Assembly (NCBI GenBank): GCA_947489315.1
Contig: CANLCX010000002.1
Location: forward strand, 1,081,635 to 1,145,634
Source: an uncultured Sphingomonadaceae bacterium
GTDB taxonomy: Bacteria; Pseudomonadota; Alphaproteobacteria; Sphingomonadales; Sphingomonadaceae
Reading direction: 5' to 3'
DNA: 64,000 nucleotides
Under the pieces are notes generated by a model. The model saw only the letters and a program-made list of their open reading frames with translations. It did not search any database and was not told where the DNA came from. How positions within the stretch are numbered: the first letter of the stretch is position 1; every line of letters begins with the position of its first letter. This document shows positions 53,937 to 63,871 of the stretch, piece by piece. The position numbers and the translations under genes were made by a program.

Positions 53937-54365
53937 ATGTTCAAAGAAACCTTTTTGGCATCAACACCACTGATGCTGACTTTTGCGCCATTACAAGCTG
54001 CTGCTGCATCCGACGTTGATGGCGAAGTTCAACTTCAAACTGGCTGGCATCTTGCATATTCGCAAGACAAGGACGGCAATGCGGTCGACGGAACCAAAAG
54101 AAAGCTATTCACGGCAATCCGGTCAGGAAAAACTGTCCGTGTCTATTGGGCAGGCCGCAGGGTTGAACATCTTGTCGATGCCAATTTTCTGACAATTTTT
54201 GGTGATGAGGTATTTGCGCAAATACCGACCATCCGTGGGCAACGGCCATCCCAATCAGGCGCACCGGCTTCAATCAAGTTGGCGGAAGGCGGCCAAGAAT
54301 GGACCACCATAGTTTCCACAAATGGTGAATTTCCATATCCGGTAAAGTGGTTCATTAGCAATTGA
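53937..54365 (+). CDS. Exported protein of unknown function
   Basis: A 142-residue protein with a signal peptide ending around LQAAAASDV, and a beta-rich mature part (GWHLAYSQDKDGNAVDG, GKTVRVYWAGRRVEHLVDAN). AAAGAGAAAC lies before the start. It follows the fusion gene on the same strand and may belong to module 3. I do not recognise the family. Confidence 0.65.
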   Translation: MFKETFLASTPLMLTFAPLQAAAASDVDGEVQLQTGWHLAYSQDKDGNAVDGTKRKLFTAIRSGKTVRVYWAGRRVEHLVDANFLTIFGDEVFAQIPTIRGQRPSQSGAPASIKLAEGGQEWTTIVSTNGEFPYPVKWFISN

Positions 54366-54402
54366 AAATCGGTCTGGTTTAGCTCGAAAATTGAGAAAAC
54401 CA

Positions 54403-54546
54403 ATGAAGATTGCAATTTTGTGCTCGGCTCCCTTCTTGCTCGCCCCCGCTCAAGCCCAAAGTGGAATCACGCCGCCAATGGGATCGGAGATTCTCCTAGA
54501 CGGCAAATGCGCTGAACAGAATTTCTGGTTTGCGCTAGATTTTTAA
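54403..54546 (+). pseudogene. Short exported-protein stump
   Basis: A 47-residue frame starting with a clear signal peptide (ILCSAPFLLAPAQAQS) and about 29 mature residues (GSEILLDGKCAEQNFWFALD), then a stop 22 nt before a GTCCGC repeat. Too short for an exported domain, it is probably the surviving 5' end of a gene cut near the repeat, though a small secreted peptide is possible. Confidence 0.4.
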
Positions 54547-54567
54547 CACTTCATTGAACCAGAGGCC

Positions 54568-54587
54568 CTAATGTCCGCTTTCGGGAT
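54568..54587 (+). repeat. Half-element CTAATGTCCGCTTTCGGGAT
   Basis: This 20-mer is the exact reverse complement of the sequence at 63924-63943, so the two form a perfect inverted pair about 9.3 kb apart around the autotransporter and TIGR03032 genes. Confidence 0.85.
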
Positions 54588-54732
54588 GAGCACCGAACAC
54601 ACATATCAGCGTCAGAGCGATGTAGAGGGTTATGGTTGCTGCCAGCAGTCGAAAATTTTGCGATGAAGCCAAATATTTTTTCCATTTCCCAATCTGGGAA
54701 GGGAGGCCAGCCTTGCAAATCTGTAGATTCAT
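54568..54732 (-). CDS. Possible 54-residue membrane peptide
   Basis: ATG at 54732 with AAAGGA 6 nt upstream opens a 54-residue frame containing one membrane helix (NFRLLAATITLYIALTLICV). Its last codons and stop lie inside the GTCCGC repeat (54568-54587), so the repeat supplies the C-terminus GAHPESGH. The good ribosome site argues for translation, but the family is unknown. Confidence 0.4.
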   Translation of the reverse strand: MNLQICKAGLPSQIGKWKKYLASSQNFRLLAATITLYIALTLICVFGAHPESGH

Positions 54733-54845
54733 AATTGTCCTTTCACCTGAGGTTGCTTTGGCAGCCCCACCGCTCCAGTTTCGCCGCTTGATTGTGGCTG
54801 CGCGAGAAGGATGCGCAGACAGCAAATGGGGTTGTGGGCGGCATC

Positions 54846-54860
54846 AAAAGCGGACATTGG
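54846..54860 (-). repeat. Half-element AAAAGCGGACATTGG
   Basis: Inverted with respect to 54568-54587, this arm could form a 290-bp-wide inverted pair with it around the small membrane ORF. It lies 46 bp from the autotransporter stop. Confidence 0.6.
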
Positions 54861-54905
54861 AAAACCAACGTTCTGCCTGTTGCATGATAGCCGTCCCTGT
54901 AAAGA

Positions 54906-57900
54906 TTAGAATTTCTTCATGATTTTGATGAGCCCGCCATAACTTTCGATGTCACCAAATTCCGTATAACCATCAACTGACAGCGACCATCCATCGCCCA
55001 GGCTTTGTGATAAGCCCGCGTCAAGCTGGAACTGATCCCGGATGTCGAAACCAACGGTGGTAAATGCGACGCCGTTATCACCCGTTGCCAGAAAGCGTGA
55101 GGTGACAGCGGTTTGGGTATCGCCTTCATAGTGATATCCGCCAAGGCCAACCCGTAAAGCGGTTTGCCCCCACGTGTGATCCCCGCGAATGCCATATCCA
55201 AATGCAATGCGGTCCATATCGACTTTGTCGATAGCCAGATCTGTGACGCCGCCGCCGGTCAATGCCACTGCATCCTGCGAGAAATGGTCATAGGCAATGC
55301 TGACAAATAGACGGATCGGCCATTGCCTATCGCCGCTGCCATCCAAATTCAGGCGGAATGACATGCCATAAGTCTCTGTATCTGCGGTTCCATTTTGCGC
55401 CGTTCCCAGTGCAGGCAAGGCGCCATCGGTGAACATGGTGATATCATTATCGCCATAACCATAGTCCAGTGCGATATCGACATGACCGTTAATGCCCAAT
55501 GCTCCTGCGTCAAATGCTGAGTTGCCATGAATACCGAAGCGGAAAAGTTCGCTTGCTGATCTGTCACGCGTGCCGCGCAGATCATTGGTATCGAAATCCG
55601 AATATCCAGCTGCAAAACCGACTTGCCAAGCGCCAACTGTAACGCCCGAGACACCGGCTGTTAGTTCAAAGCCATCGGCTCGATAGCCCTTGTTGTTCAC
55701 GGTCGTGTCATTGCGGTGGTAATTATAATTTACCGCGCCCCAAATTTGCGGCTCGCTTGCCGGCGCCTTGGCTCCGGTTGCTGCCGCGAGAGCAAAGGTT
55801 CCCAAAGCGGCGACTTCACCAGACGCTCTATCATCGTGTTGATATTGGCTCATCAGAGTTTTGCGGAAACGATCCTGAGTCAAGCGCACGCCATCAATGC
55901 CCGCATTGACAATTTCAGGCGTCAGTTCATCTAGTAAGGCTGACAAGGTGGCAGCATTAGGTGTCAGGCCCAGGCCGACAACGAGGTCACGCAGATCGCT
56001 GGTAAGCGATCCTGCAGAAAATTGCGTGGTTAGGACATTGGCCACTGCTGCTTGATTGGGGGTGAGAGCGTCAAGTAGAGTGGCATCGGCCCTGCCCGCC
56101 ACCAGATTGACATTGGATGTTGCCAAATCAGTTACGATGCTCTGCGTTATCAGCAATCCGTTTTGCAATCCGTTAATTGTATCAAAGCTACCTGTAACGC
56201 CAGCAGCACCGTCTATCAAAGTGATCGTGTCTGCGAACAAGTCGGTTTGAACGAGATTTAAAGTGCCGCTCAAAGCCACATTTCCGGTGACGGTGATGAG
56301 ATCAGAGTTGGTTGCACCTTGAATATCAAGCGTGAGTTCACCGGCCGTGGTTTGCGCAAAATTGCCGTCAATAGCGAACGTACCGACGCCGCCTGTATTA
56401 ATGTCCAAGCTGCCGGCATTGGCTAAGTTACCGACCAGCACAGCACCGTCGGCAGCCTGCAGTCTCGCACCCGGCGCGATATTACTTTGTATGGAAGATA
56501 ATGTGCCCATCAACATGGCCTCGCCCGCATTGAAATTCACATTGGTCAAGCCGCTGTGCACACCGCCCAGCATGAAGCCGCCCACATTGAAGTTGTATGT
56601 TTCAAATTCCGCGATAGCATCGGTTGCATCACCGCTATTGTTTATCAGGCTGGGCGCCGCATTAAAGTTTAGAATATCGTCATCATCACCGCCGCGTATT
56701 ATGCCAGTCATAACGCCACTCAAATTGAGCGTGTCTGTACCGGTACCGAGCATGATGGCACCATTGACGGTGCCTTCCTCTCCTACGGTCACGATGTCAT
56801 CGCCCTCAAAGGTCATGATCGCGCCGCTCACAGTCCCTAGGATATTGAGAACATCATTGGATGTCGCGCTGCCGCCTTGCGCCATAGTAGCAATACCGGT
56901 GGTGCCGCCAGAAATGGTTTGACCGACAGCGACCGTCAGATCAGTGCCGTCCTGCGTGACCGTAACAACGCCGTTAGTACCGCCAGTCACATCGCCGCCA
57001 ATATCGAGAAGCAAATCACCAGTTCCTGCGTCGGCATAAATACCTGTTATACCGCCGGTTACATCATCTGCAGTCGTTATCGTTACGCCGGTTATGGTTC
57101 CACGATTGACTACCGAAATACCTACGCCGTTTGTGCCGGTGACGGCACCGGTATTTATTACCGTAGTCCCGCTACCATTATTTGTGACATCAATGCCATT
57201 CGTACCGCCTATGATGCGGCCCGTACTGGAATCGATTACAACATCCGTACCGCCGCCAAGATAGGCATTGCCATTTGTAGCGCGAATGGCGGGACCATTG
57301 GTGCTTGTCACATCTTTGGTTGAAATCGAAATCGACCCTGAACCACGGCTATAGGCGTTAATGCCTTCCCCTCCGGCATCTACCGAGCCGCCCGCTTCTA
57401 TGGCCAGATCAGTGCCGCTGCCAAAGACATTTATTGCAGAGCCATAGTTCCCAGTTGCGCTGACATTGTTTACCAAAAGGGAAGTCGCGCCGAGGCCCTC
57501 ATTTCGTGCAGAAACACCCTGGAATGCTGCAATAACATCGCCAGTGGTCACAATGCTCAGATCATCGGCTATAGGGACACCAAAGCTCCGATTTTCTGCA
57601 TCAATACCCGTTCCATTAACAGCTGTAACGTTGTTGGCGACAATGGATAATGTACCCGTCCCAAAGTTATCAGCTTCAATGCCTCGGCGTGATCCAACGA
57701 CATCACCGGTGGCGTTAATGGACAGACCCGTTCCGTGAGCGCCGGCCAAAATTCCTTCGCCATAAGACCCGTCTGTTGTGCTCACGTCATTGGCGTTAAT
57801 AGCCAGTAATCCTGAACCAAAATTCGTTGCTACAATGCCCTGTCGCTCGCCTGAAACAATGCCGGTGCTGGTTACGGTTAGATTGTTCGACTGTACCCCG

Positions 57901-60900
57901 CCATAAGCAAATATGGTGGTGCCCGGGCTGTCTACGTCGACGACATTGACGGCCAAGTCACCGCGCCCGCCATTGCGAGTGACCACACCACCGGAAACCA
58001 ATCCCGTGGCGGTGATTGAAAGACCATTTGCATTGCTGTAGTTATATGCCTGAATAGCCCTTCCATAGGTGCCGGTTGCGGACACGCTGGTCACCTCTAT
58101 GTTCGTTGCACCTGAGCCATTGTTCAAACTATTGATGCCATAGGAGCCACCGACGATCGGGCCGCTGGAAACAATTGACAGTTCAGTCCCAAGATTCCGA
58201 GCCAATATTCCAGATTCAAATATTCCCGTGCCAGCAGCGGTGACGGCATTGGTTGAAATGGAAAGGCTTCCAGAGCCATAGTTGCGCGCATCAATACCGG
58301 TGGTGGCTGCACTGACCAAGCCAGTCGTCGTGATTGTCAAATCGGTTCCGGCTGCAATCGGTGCTTGATAGCCCGGAGTGCCTCTAAACCCGGACGACGG
58401 CGTTCCGTTAAACGCTTTAACCCCGATACCATTGTTGCCGGTCACGCTGGATGCGGTAACGCTCAATGCGCCATCACCGGTATTCATGGCGCTTATGCCA
58501 TCAATGCCGCCCGAAATGTTGCCTGCGCTGCTGTCGATGTTAATGCCACCCGCACTGCCTGTCGTCTGGGCAAATATTCCAGATGCATTGTCGCTGGTGA
58601 CATCGCCAATCGCGGTAGCACCGCCAATGTTGATAGCGCCATCGGTGACCGCCAGAATGCCGCTCCCATTAGCAAAGGTCGATCCGCCAATAATAATGTC
58701 GCCGCTGCCCGTGCCAGTAATCCCGCCAACCAGGCCGCTGCCCTGGATTGAGATATCGCCCGTGCCTGCAAAGGCGAGGATGCCATTGCCGCCGGTGCCC
58801 ACGATCGTATCGACCGCATTGACGGTGATGTTGCCGCCGCCCGTGCCAGTGTTAAGATCCAGACCATCGCCCGCTTGCCCGGTCACACTGTCGAGATTGT
58901 CGACCAGGATATCCGCACCGGCGGTGTCGATGTCCATGCCGTCGGTGCCGCCGATGACATTGCCCGACATGCCCTGAACGGTAATGTCTGCCATTGCACC
59001 GGTGGAGGATGCAAGAATGCCCGCGCCGGTAATCCCTGTAACATCGGCGGTGGAACCAAGCGTGATAGTCGTTGTGCCATCAGTCGCCGAAGTTCGGATG
59101 CCGTTGGCACCGCCGGTTACATCATCGACCGTCAGGGATATCGCACCTGCGCCAAAATTGCGCGCAACTATGCCATCGTTGTCGCCCGTAACCGTGCCAG
59201 CGCTGCTGTCTATCGTGACGCCGCCGCCATCAGTGGAGGCATCTATGCCGTCGTCGGTACCACCGACCACATCGGCGGTGGTGACATTCACGAAGCCGCC
59301 GCCGAAATCACCAGCGATAATACCACGCTCACCGCCAACAACCATTCCTGCGGTGCTATCCACGGTAATGCCGCCGCCATCGGATCGGGCAAATATCCCA
59401 AAGAAGTTCGTACCGGTGACGTCAGCGGTGGTGACAGAGATCGCACCTGCGCCACCATCGCTCGCAACTATGCCATCGTTGTCGCCCGTAACCGTGCCCG
59501 CGCTGCTATCTACTGTGACGCCGCCGCCAGCAGTGGAGACGGCAGATATACCGGTGTACTCTTCGCTGGTGACATCACCAATCGCAGACATGCCGCCAAT
59601 ATTGATGCTACCATCAGTTCTGGCGAAAATACCGTGCCCATTTGTAAACTGGGTACCGCCAATAGTAATGCGGCTACGGCCCGTGCCAGTAATCCCGCCA
59701 ACCAGGCCGCTGCCCTGGATCGAGATATCACCCGTGCCTGCAAAGGCGAGGATACCGTTGCCGTCGGTGCCCAGGATAGTATCGACCGCATTGACCGTGA
59801 TGTTGCCGCCGCCCGTGCCAGTGTAAAGATCCAGACCATCGCCGTTCTGGCCGGTCACACTGTCGAGATTGTCGACCAGGATATCCGCACCGGCCGTGTC
59901 GATGTCTATGCCGTCGGTGCCGCCGATGACATTGCCCGACATACCCTGAACGGTGATGTCTGCCATTGCACCGGTGGAGGAAGCGAGAATGCCCGCGCCG
60001 GTAATCCCCGTCACATCGGCGGTGGAACCAAGAGTGATAGTCGTTGTGCCATCAGTCGCCGAAGTTCGGATGCCATTGGTACCGCCGGTTACATCATCGA
60101 CCGTCAGGGATATCGCACCTGCGCCAGTATCGCCCGCATATATGCCATCGACGCCGCCTGTAACCGTGCCTGCGCTGCTGTCCACGGTGATACCGCCACC
60201 GTCGGACTGGGCGAAAATGCCGTATCTGGAACCACCCGTAACATCAGCGGTGGTGACAGAAATCGCACCTGCGCCAGTATCTCGCGCAGTAATGCCATTA
60301 ACGCCGCCCGAAACCGTGCCTGCGCTGCTATCCACAGTCGTGCCGCCGCCAGTGGAGCGGGCAATTATGCCCGTGCCGTTCGTCCCGGTGACATCAGCGG
60401 AGGTGACAGAGACCAAACCTGCGCCATTATCTCGCGCATCTATGCCATGAAAGCCACCCGCAACCGTGCCAGCGCTGCTATCCACTGTAATTCCGCCATC
60501 CGTGGAACGGGCATAAATGCCTGAATTGAAACCACCTACGACATTAGCAGTGGTGACAGAGATCGCGCCTCCACCAGAATCTAGCGCAACTATGCCAACT
60601 AACCCGCCCATGATCGTGCCAGCGCTGCTATCCACCGTTATGCTGCCATTAATGGTTCGAGCAAATATGCCATGGCGGTTCGTCCCCATAACGTCAGCGG
60701 AGGTAATAGAGACCGCACCTGCGCGAGTATCTGTCGCAAATATGCCATATCTACCGCCCATGACTGTGCCTGCGCTGCTATCTACTGTAACCCCGCCGCC
60801 AGAGGAGAGGGCACCGATGCCAGAGCCGTTCGTCCCGGTGACATCAGCGGTGGTGACAGAGACCGCGCCTGCGCCAGTATCTCGCGCACTTATGCCAGTA

Positions 60901-62264
60901 ACGCCGCCCGTAACCGTGCCCGCACTGCTGTCCACTGTGATGCCGCCACCAGTGGAGCGGGCAACTATGCCAGTTCCATTGTTGCTGGTGACATTGCCGA
61001 TGGCTGCGGTGCCGCCAATATCAACTGCACCGGCGGTGGAGAAGGCGACAATGCCGCTGCCATTTGTGCCGAATAATGTTACTGCGCCAAGAGTGATATT
61101 GCCAGAAGCGCCCGTGCCGGTAATCCCGCCAACCAGGCCGCTACCCTGGATCGAGATATCACCCGTGCCGGCATTGGCTAGGATACCATTGCCATCGGTG
61201 CCCAAAATAGTATCGACCGCATTGACCGTGATGTTGCCGCCGCCTGCGCCGGTGTAAAGGTTCAAACCATCGCCCGCTTGCCCGGTCACACTGTCGAGAT
61301 TGTCGACCAGAATATCTCCGCCGACCGTGTCGATGCCCATGCCGTCGGTGCCGCCGATGACATTGCCCGACATACCCTGAACGGTGATGTTCGCCATTGC
61401 ACCGGTGGAGGAAGCGAGAATGCCCGCGCCAGTAATCCCCGTCACATCGGCGGTGGAGCCAAGAGTGATCGTAGTTGTGCCATCAGTCGCCGAAGTTCGG
61501 ATGCCATTGGTACCGCCGGTTACATCATCGACCGTCAGGGATATCGCACCTGCGCCAGTATCGCCCGCATATATGCCAGTAACGCCGCCCAAAACCGTGC
61601 CTGCGCTGCTATCCACAGTCGTGCCGCCGCCATAGGAACGGGCATCTATGCCGTCGCCGGTACCACCGACCACATCGGCGGCGGTAACGGTAATCGCACC
61701 TGCGCCATAATCCCGCGCAACAATGCCATCGATGCCGCCCGTAGCCGTGCCAGCGCTGCTGTCCACAGTGATACCGCCGCCATAGGAGCGGGCAGCTATG
61801 CCGGAATTGCTCGTTCCGGTGACATCGGCAGAGGTGACGGTGATCGCACTTTGATTAAAAGCGCGTGTATAAATGCCATAGACTTGGCCCGTGACCGTGC
61901 CCGCGCTGCTCTGCACAGTAATGCCGCCGTTATCCAGAGTAGTCGCACGAATGGCATTACCCGCTGGATTCTCTATCGTGGTCGGCGTGGCCGCGTCGCC
62001 GATGACGATCGTAAGATCATCGACATCGGTCTCAATCGGTCCGATTGGCGTTGAGGAAACACACAGAATCGTGCTGCCGCTGGCCAGCGGGTTGGGCGTA
62101 ACCGTACATTCTGCTGGCACTGTCTGCGCTGCAGCAGATACGGCGAGCGACAGAGCGAGCGCACTTGCAGCGCCGGTGAACAGAAACCGACTCTTGATCG
62201 CTGAATATTTGCCCGCTGCGGCCCCAGCCTCAGACGATGTCTTGCACCCATCTTGATTTTTCAT
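54906..62264 (-). CDS. Giant autotransporter with 50-residue passenger repeats
   Basis: About 2,452 residues. A long N-terminal signal region (FLFTGAASALALSLAVSAAA) is followed by a huge Gly/Thr/Ser-rich passenger, built from repeats with the recurring cores ITVDSSAGTVTGG and DTGAGAISVTTADVTG that should fold as a right-handed beta-helix, then an autotransporter beta-barrel (about the last 280 residues, starting near GAVNYNYHRNDTTV, ending IKIMKKF). The repeats are in-frame at DNA level (150 bp; see separate entries). The start at 62264 has an AGGTGG site 6 nt upstream. Such proteins act as adhesins or biofilm factors; the ligand is unknown. It is divergent from the TIGR03032 gene. Confidence 0.92.
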   Translation of the reverse strand: MKNQDGCKTSSEAGAAAGKYSAIKSRFLFTGAASALALSLAVSAAAQTVPAECTVTPNPLASGSTILCVSSTPIGPIETDVDDLTIVIGDAATPTTIENPAGNAIRATTLDNGGITVQSSAGTVTGQVYGIYTRAFNQSAITVTSADVTGTSNSGIAARSYGGGITVDSSAGTATGGIDGIVARDYGAGAITVTAADVVGGTGDGIDARSYGGGTTVDSSAGTVLGGVTGIYAGDTGAGAISLTVDDVTGGTNGIRTSATDGTTTITLGSTADVTGITGAGILASSTGAMANITVQGMSGNVIGGTDGMGIDTVGGDILVDNLDSVTGQAGDGLNLYTGAGGGNITVNAVDTILGTDGNGILANAGTGDISIQGSGLVGGITGTGASGNITLGAVTLFGTNGSGIVAFSTAGAVDIGGTAAIGNVTSNNGTGIVARSTGGGITVDSSAGTVTGGVTGISARDTGAGAVSVTTADVTGTNGSGIGALSSGGGVTVDSSAGTVMGGRYGIFATDTRAGAVSITSADVMGTNRHGIFARTINGSITVDSSAGTIMGGLVGIVALDSGGGAISVTTANVVGGFNSGIYARSTDGGITVDSSAGTVAGGFHGIDARDNGAGLVSVTSADVTGTNGTGIIARSTGGGTTVDSSAGTVSGGVNGITARDTGAGAISVTTADVTGGSRYGIFAQSDGGGITVDSSAGTVTGGVDGIYAGDTGAGAISLTVDDVTGGTNGIRTSATDGTTTITLGSTADVTGITGAGILASSTGAMADITVQGMSGNVIGGTDGIDIDTAGADILVDNLDSVTGQNGDGLDLYTGTGGGNITVNAVDTILGTDGNGILAFAGTGDISIQGSGLVGGITGTGRSRITIGGTQFTNGHGIFARTDGSINIGGMSAIGDVTSEEYTGISAVSTAGGGVTVDSSAGTVTGDNDGIVASDGGAGAISVTTADVTGTNFFGIFARSDGGGITVDSTAGMVVGGERGIIAGDFGGGFVNVTTADVVGGTDDGIDASTDGGGVTIDSSAGTVTGDNDGIVARNFGAGAISLTVDDVTGGANGIRTSATDGTTTITLGSTADVTGITGAGILASSTGAMADITVQGMSGNVIGGTDGMDIDTAGADILVDNLDSVTGQAGDGLDLNTGTGGGNITVNAVDTIVGTGGNGILAFAGTGDISIQGSGLVGGITGTGSGDIIIGGSTFANGSGILAVTDGAINIGGATAIGDVTSDNASGIFAQTTGSAGGINIDSSAGNISGGIDGISAMNTGDGALSVTASSVTGNNGIGVKAFNGTPSSGFRGTPGYQAPIAAGTDLTITTTGLVSAATTGIDARNYGSGSLSISTNAVTAAGTGIFESGILARNLGTELSIVSSGPIVGGSYGINSLNNGSGATNIEVTSVSATGTYGRAIQAYNYSNANGLSITATGLVSGGVVTRNGGRGDLAVNVVDVDSPGTTIFAYGGVQSNNLTVTSTGIVSGERQGIVATNFGSGLLAINANDVSTTDGSYGEGILAGAHGTGLSINATGDVVGSRRGIEADNFGTGTLSIVANNVTAVNGTGIDAENRSFGVPIADDLSIVTTGDVIAAFQGVSARNEGLGATSLLVNNVSATGNYGSAINVFGSGTDLAIEAGGSVDAGGEGINAYSRGSGSISISTKDVTSTNGPAIRATNGNAYLGGGTDVVIDSSTGRIIGGTNGIDVTNNGSGTTVINTGAVTGTNGVGISVVNRGTITGVTITTADDVTGGITGIYADAGTGDLLLDIGGDVTGGTNGVVTVTQDGTDLTVAVGQTISGGTTGIATMAQGGSATSNDVLNILGTVSGAIMTFEGDDIVTVGEEGTVNGAIMLGTGTDTLNLSGVMTGIIRGGDDDDILNFNAAPSLINNSGDATDAIAEFETYNFNVGGFMLGGVHSGLTNVNFNAGEAMLMGTLSSIQSNIAPGARLQAADGAVLVGNLANAGSLDINTGGVGTFAIDGNFAQTTAGELTLDIQGATNSDLITVTGNVALSGTLNLVQTDLFADTITLIDGAAGVTGSFDTINGLQNGLLITQSIVTDLATSNVNLVAGRADATLLDALTPNQAAVANVLTTQFSAGSLTSDLRDLVVGLGLTPNAATLSALLDELTPEIVNAGIDGVRLTQDRFRKTLMSQYQHDDRASGEVAALGTFALAAATGAKAPASEPQIWGAVNYNYHRNDTTVNNKGYRADGFELTAGVSGVTVGAWQVGFAAGYSDFDTNDLRGTRDRSASELFRFGIHGNSAFDAGALGINGHVDIALDYGYGDNDITMFTDGALPALGTAQNGTADTETYGMSFRLNLDGSGDRQWPIRLFVSIAYDHFSQDAVALTGGGVTDLAIDKVDMDRIAFGYGIRGDHTWGQTALRVGLGGYHYEGDTQTAVTSRFLATGDNGVAFTTVGFDIRDQFQLDAGLSQSLGDGWSLSVDGYTEFGDIESYGGLIKIMKKF
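58708..61566 (-). repeat. Three large direct duplications inside the autotransporter
   Basis: A block of about 450 bp encoding (in order) GAISLTVDDVTGG, TADVTGITGAGILASS, ITVQGMSGNVIGGTDG, ILVDNLDSVTGQ and ISIQGSGLVGGITGTG occurs three times: about 61111-61566, 59680-60140 and 58708-59155. The left ends are 1,431 and 972 bp apart, both multiples of three, so homologous recombination between copies deletes or adds whole in-frame segments. Confidence 0.85.
60091..60990 (-). repeat. Tandem 150-bp (50-codon) repeats inside the autotransporter
   Basis: The motif ACATCAGCGG or a close variant begins at 60091, 60241, 60391, 60541, 60691 and 60841, i.e. every 150 bp exactly; the same phase recurs at 61522/61672/61822 and at 59119/59269/59419. 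Each unit equals 50 residues, about two turns of a beta-helix. Sequence differs by scattered substitutions between units. Confidence 0.9.
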
Positions 62265-62433
62265 TTGTTCCACCTGTTTAAGCCTCTCCACACGGGGCTC
62301 GGGCTGTCACATGGTGTAAATTTTCTTTTCACGTAACCCTAAATTAGTTTAGGGTAGTGCTCTGGGAAGTGGGGACTAAGATGTCTATTTAGGTGAAATT
62401 TGATGGGCCGATATCTGCGAAAGTGAAATGTAA

Positions 62434-63600
62434 GTGACAGAAAAAACTGGCCGATCGAAAAGCACAGCTGAAGATGCCAAAAATGTCGAGACGGCTCCGG
62501 TGGAACCGCCAGAACTGGAAGAGTCAGAGCCAGAAAAACCAGAACCAAAACAAGATGCTGCCCGTGCCACTGAAGCTGGCAAAACAGACATCAACTTTTC
62601 AGCCGGTCTTGCGGGGTTTCTCGCATCCAACAAGCTGTCGATTGGCTTCACATCCTATCAGACCGGCCGGCTTTATCTCATTGGCTCAAGCCAGGATGGC
62701 AAACTTGCCCTGCACGAAGCACAATATCCGCAGGCCATGGGCGTGGCGGGCGATAATGAGCGTATTTACTTGGGAACTTTGACGCAGGTTGTACGCTTGG
62801 AAAACGTTCTAGGTCCGGGGCAAATCGCGAACAAGGCGCATGACAAAGTCTATGTCCCGCGCAATATGCAGACCACTGGAAACATAGATATTCACGAACT
62901 TGGCATCCGCAAAAGCGGGCGGTTGGTCTATATTAACACAAGATATAGCTGCCTGTGCGAACCGGATATCAAACATAGCTTCAAGCCGATATGGAAACCG
63001 GAATTCATCTCCAAACTCGCGCCCGAAGATCGCTGCCATCTCAACGGTCTGGCCATGGTTGATGGTGAGCCAAAATATGTCTCCGCCGTTTGTCGCAGCG
63101 ATGTGATCGATGGCTGGCGTGACCGGCGGCATGATGGCGGCGTGATTATCGATATCGATACGAATGAGATCATGGCCGAAGGCTTGTCCATGCCCCACAG
63201 TCCGAGATGGTTCGACGGGAAAATATGGGTGCTCAATTCCGGCAGCGGTGAGCTGGGCTGGATCGACCCCGAGGACAAGAGCTTCAATCCCGTCGCTTTC
63301 TTCCCCGGCTTCCTGCGCGGGTTGGCGTTTCACGGAAACTTCGCCATCACGACTTTGTCAAAGCCGCGCCATCAGCGGTTTGACGGACTGGAACTGGCCG
63401 ACACGCTGAAGGAAAAGGACGCCGACCCATGGTGCGGCGTGCAGATCCTGAATTTGCAATCGGGCGATGTGGCCCATTGGCTCAGGTTCGACGGGGCGAT
63501 TACCGAACTGTTCGACGTCTGCGTGCTGCCAGATGTGTCGAATCCTATCACGCTTGGACCGAATTCGAATGAAATCCAGGATTTTATTACGTTCGATTGA
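62434..63600 (+). CDS. TIGR03032 family protein
   Basis: A 388-residue protein. The first 60 residues are acidic and Pro/Glu-rich; the rest matches the TIGR03032 family (LSIGFTSYQTGRLYLIGSSQ, HDKVYVPRNMQTTGNIDIHE, RYSCLCEPDIKHSFKPIWKP, CHLNGLAMVDGEPKYVSAVC, MPHSPRWFDGKIWVLNSGSG), probably a beta-propeller. Its role is unknown. The start is a GTG at 62434, since the only nearby ATG is followed at once by a stop. It is divergent from the autotransporter. Confidence 0.85.
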   Translation: MTEKTGRSKSTAEDAKNVETAPVEPPELEESEPEKPEPKQDAARATEAGKTDINFSAGLAGFLASNKLSIGFTSYQTGRLYLIGSSQDGKLALHEAQYPQAMGVAGDNERIYLGTLTQVVRLENVLGPGQIANKAHDKVYVPRNMQTTGNIDIHELGIRKSGRLVYINTRYSCLCEPDIKHSFKPIWKPEFISKLAPEDRCHLNGLAMVDGEPKYVSAVCRSDVIDGWRDRRHDGGVIIDIDTNEIMAEGLSMPHSPRWFDGKIWVLNSGSGELGWIDPEDKSFNPVAFFPGFLRGLAFHGNFAITTLSKPRHQRFDGLELADTLKEKDADPWCGVQILNLQSGDVAHWLRFDGAITELFDVCVLPDVSNPITLGPNSNEIQDFITFD

Positions 63601-63754
63601 AGGATGAATTTCTTGGTACAACAAATACCCGCTGTCGGGATTTTGCAAATACCGGAGTAATTGAAACAATATTCAGTCGATTCTGTACAATGCCGCGAAC
63701 GTAACGAGTGCTACATAGGTTTTCGGAACGGTAATTGCGACCCGTCGTTCCAAC

Positions 63755-63784
63755 GCCCCGTTCGACTATCCCGGTCGGCGGGGC
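63755..63784 (+). terminator. Possible terminator hairpin
   Basis: GCCCCG / CGGGGC arms (63755-63760 and 63779-63784) with additional inner pairing, followed by a short T-rich run (TTATTCATT). It lies about 155 nt after the TIGR03032 stop, so assignment to that gene is uncertain. Confidence 0.4.
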
Positions 63785-63871
63785 TTATTCATTCAAGCCA
63801 TCGCATTCGCGCAAGGGTTCACGGAAACTCACACCCTGCCCAATCAACATAAGATAAATTATCAACCGTTT

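Noticed and set aside
60091..60990. Regular repeat spacing suggestive of a CRISPR array
   Set aside because: The unit is 150 bp, has no unique spacers, and is part of a continuous reading frame.
58365..62256. Long plus-strand ORFs opposite the autotransporter, up to 549 codons
   Set aside because: They arise from the 150-bp repeat, which is open on several frames; their translations are repetitive, lack start signals and run antisense to a well-supported gene.
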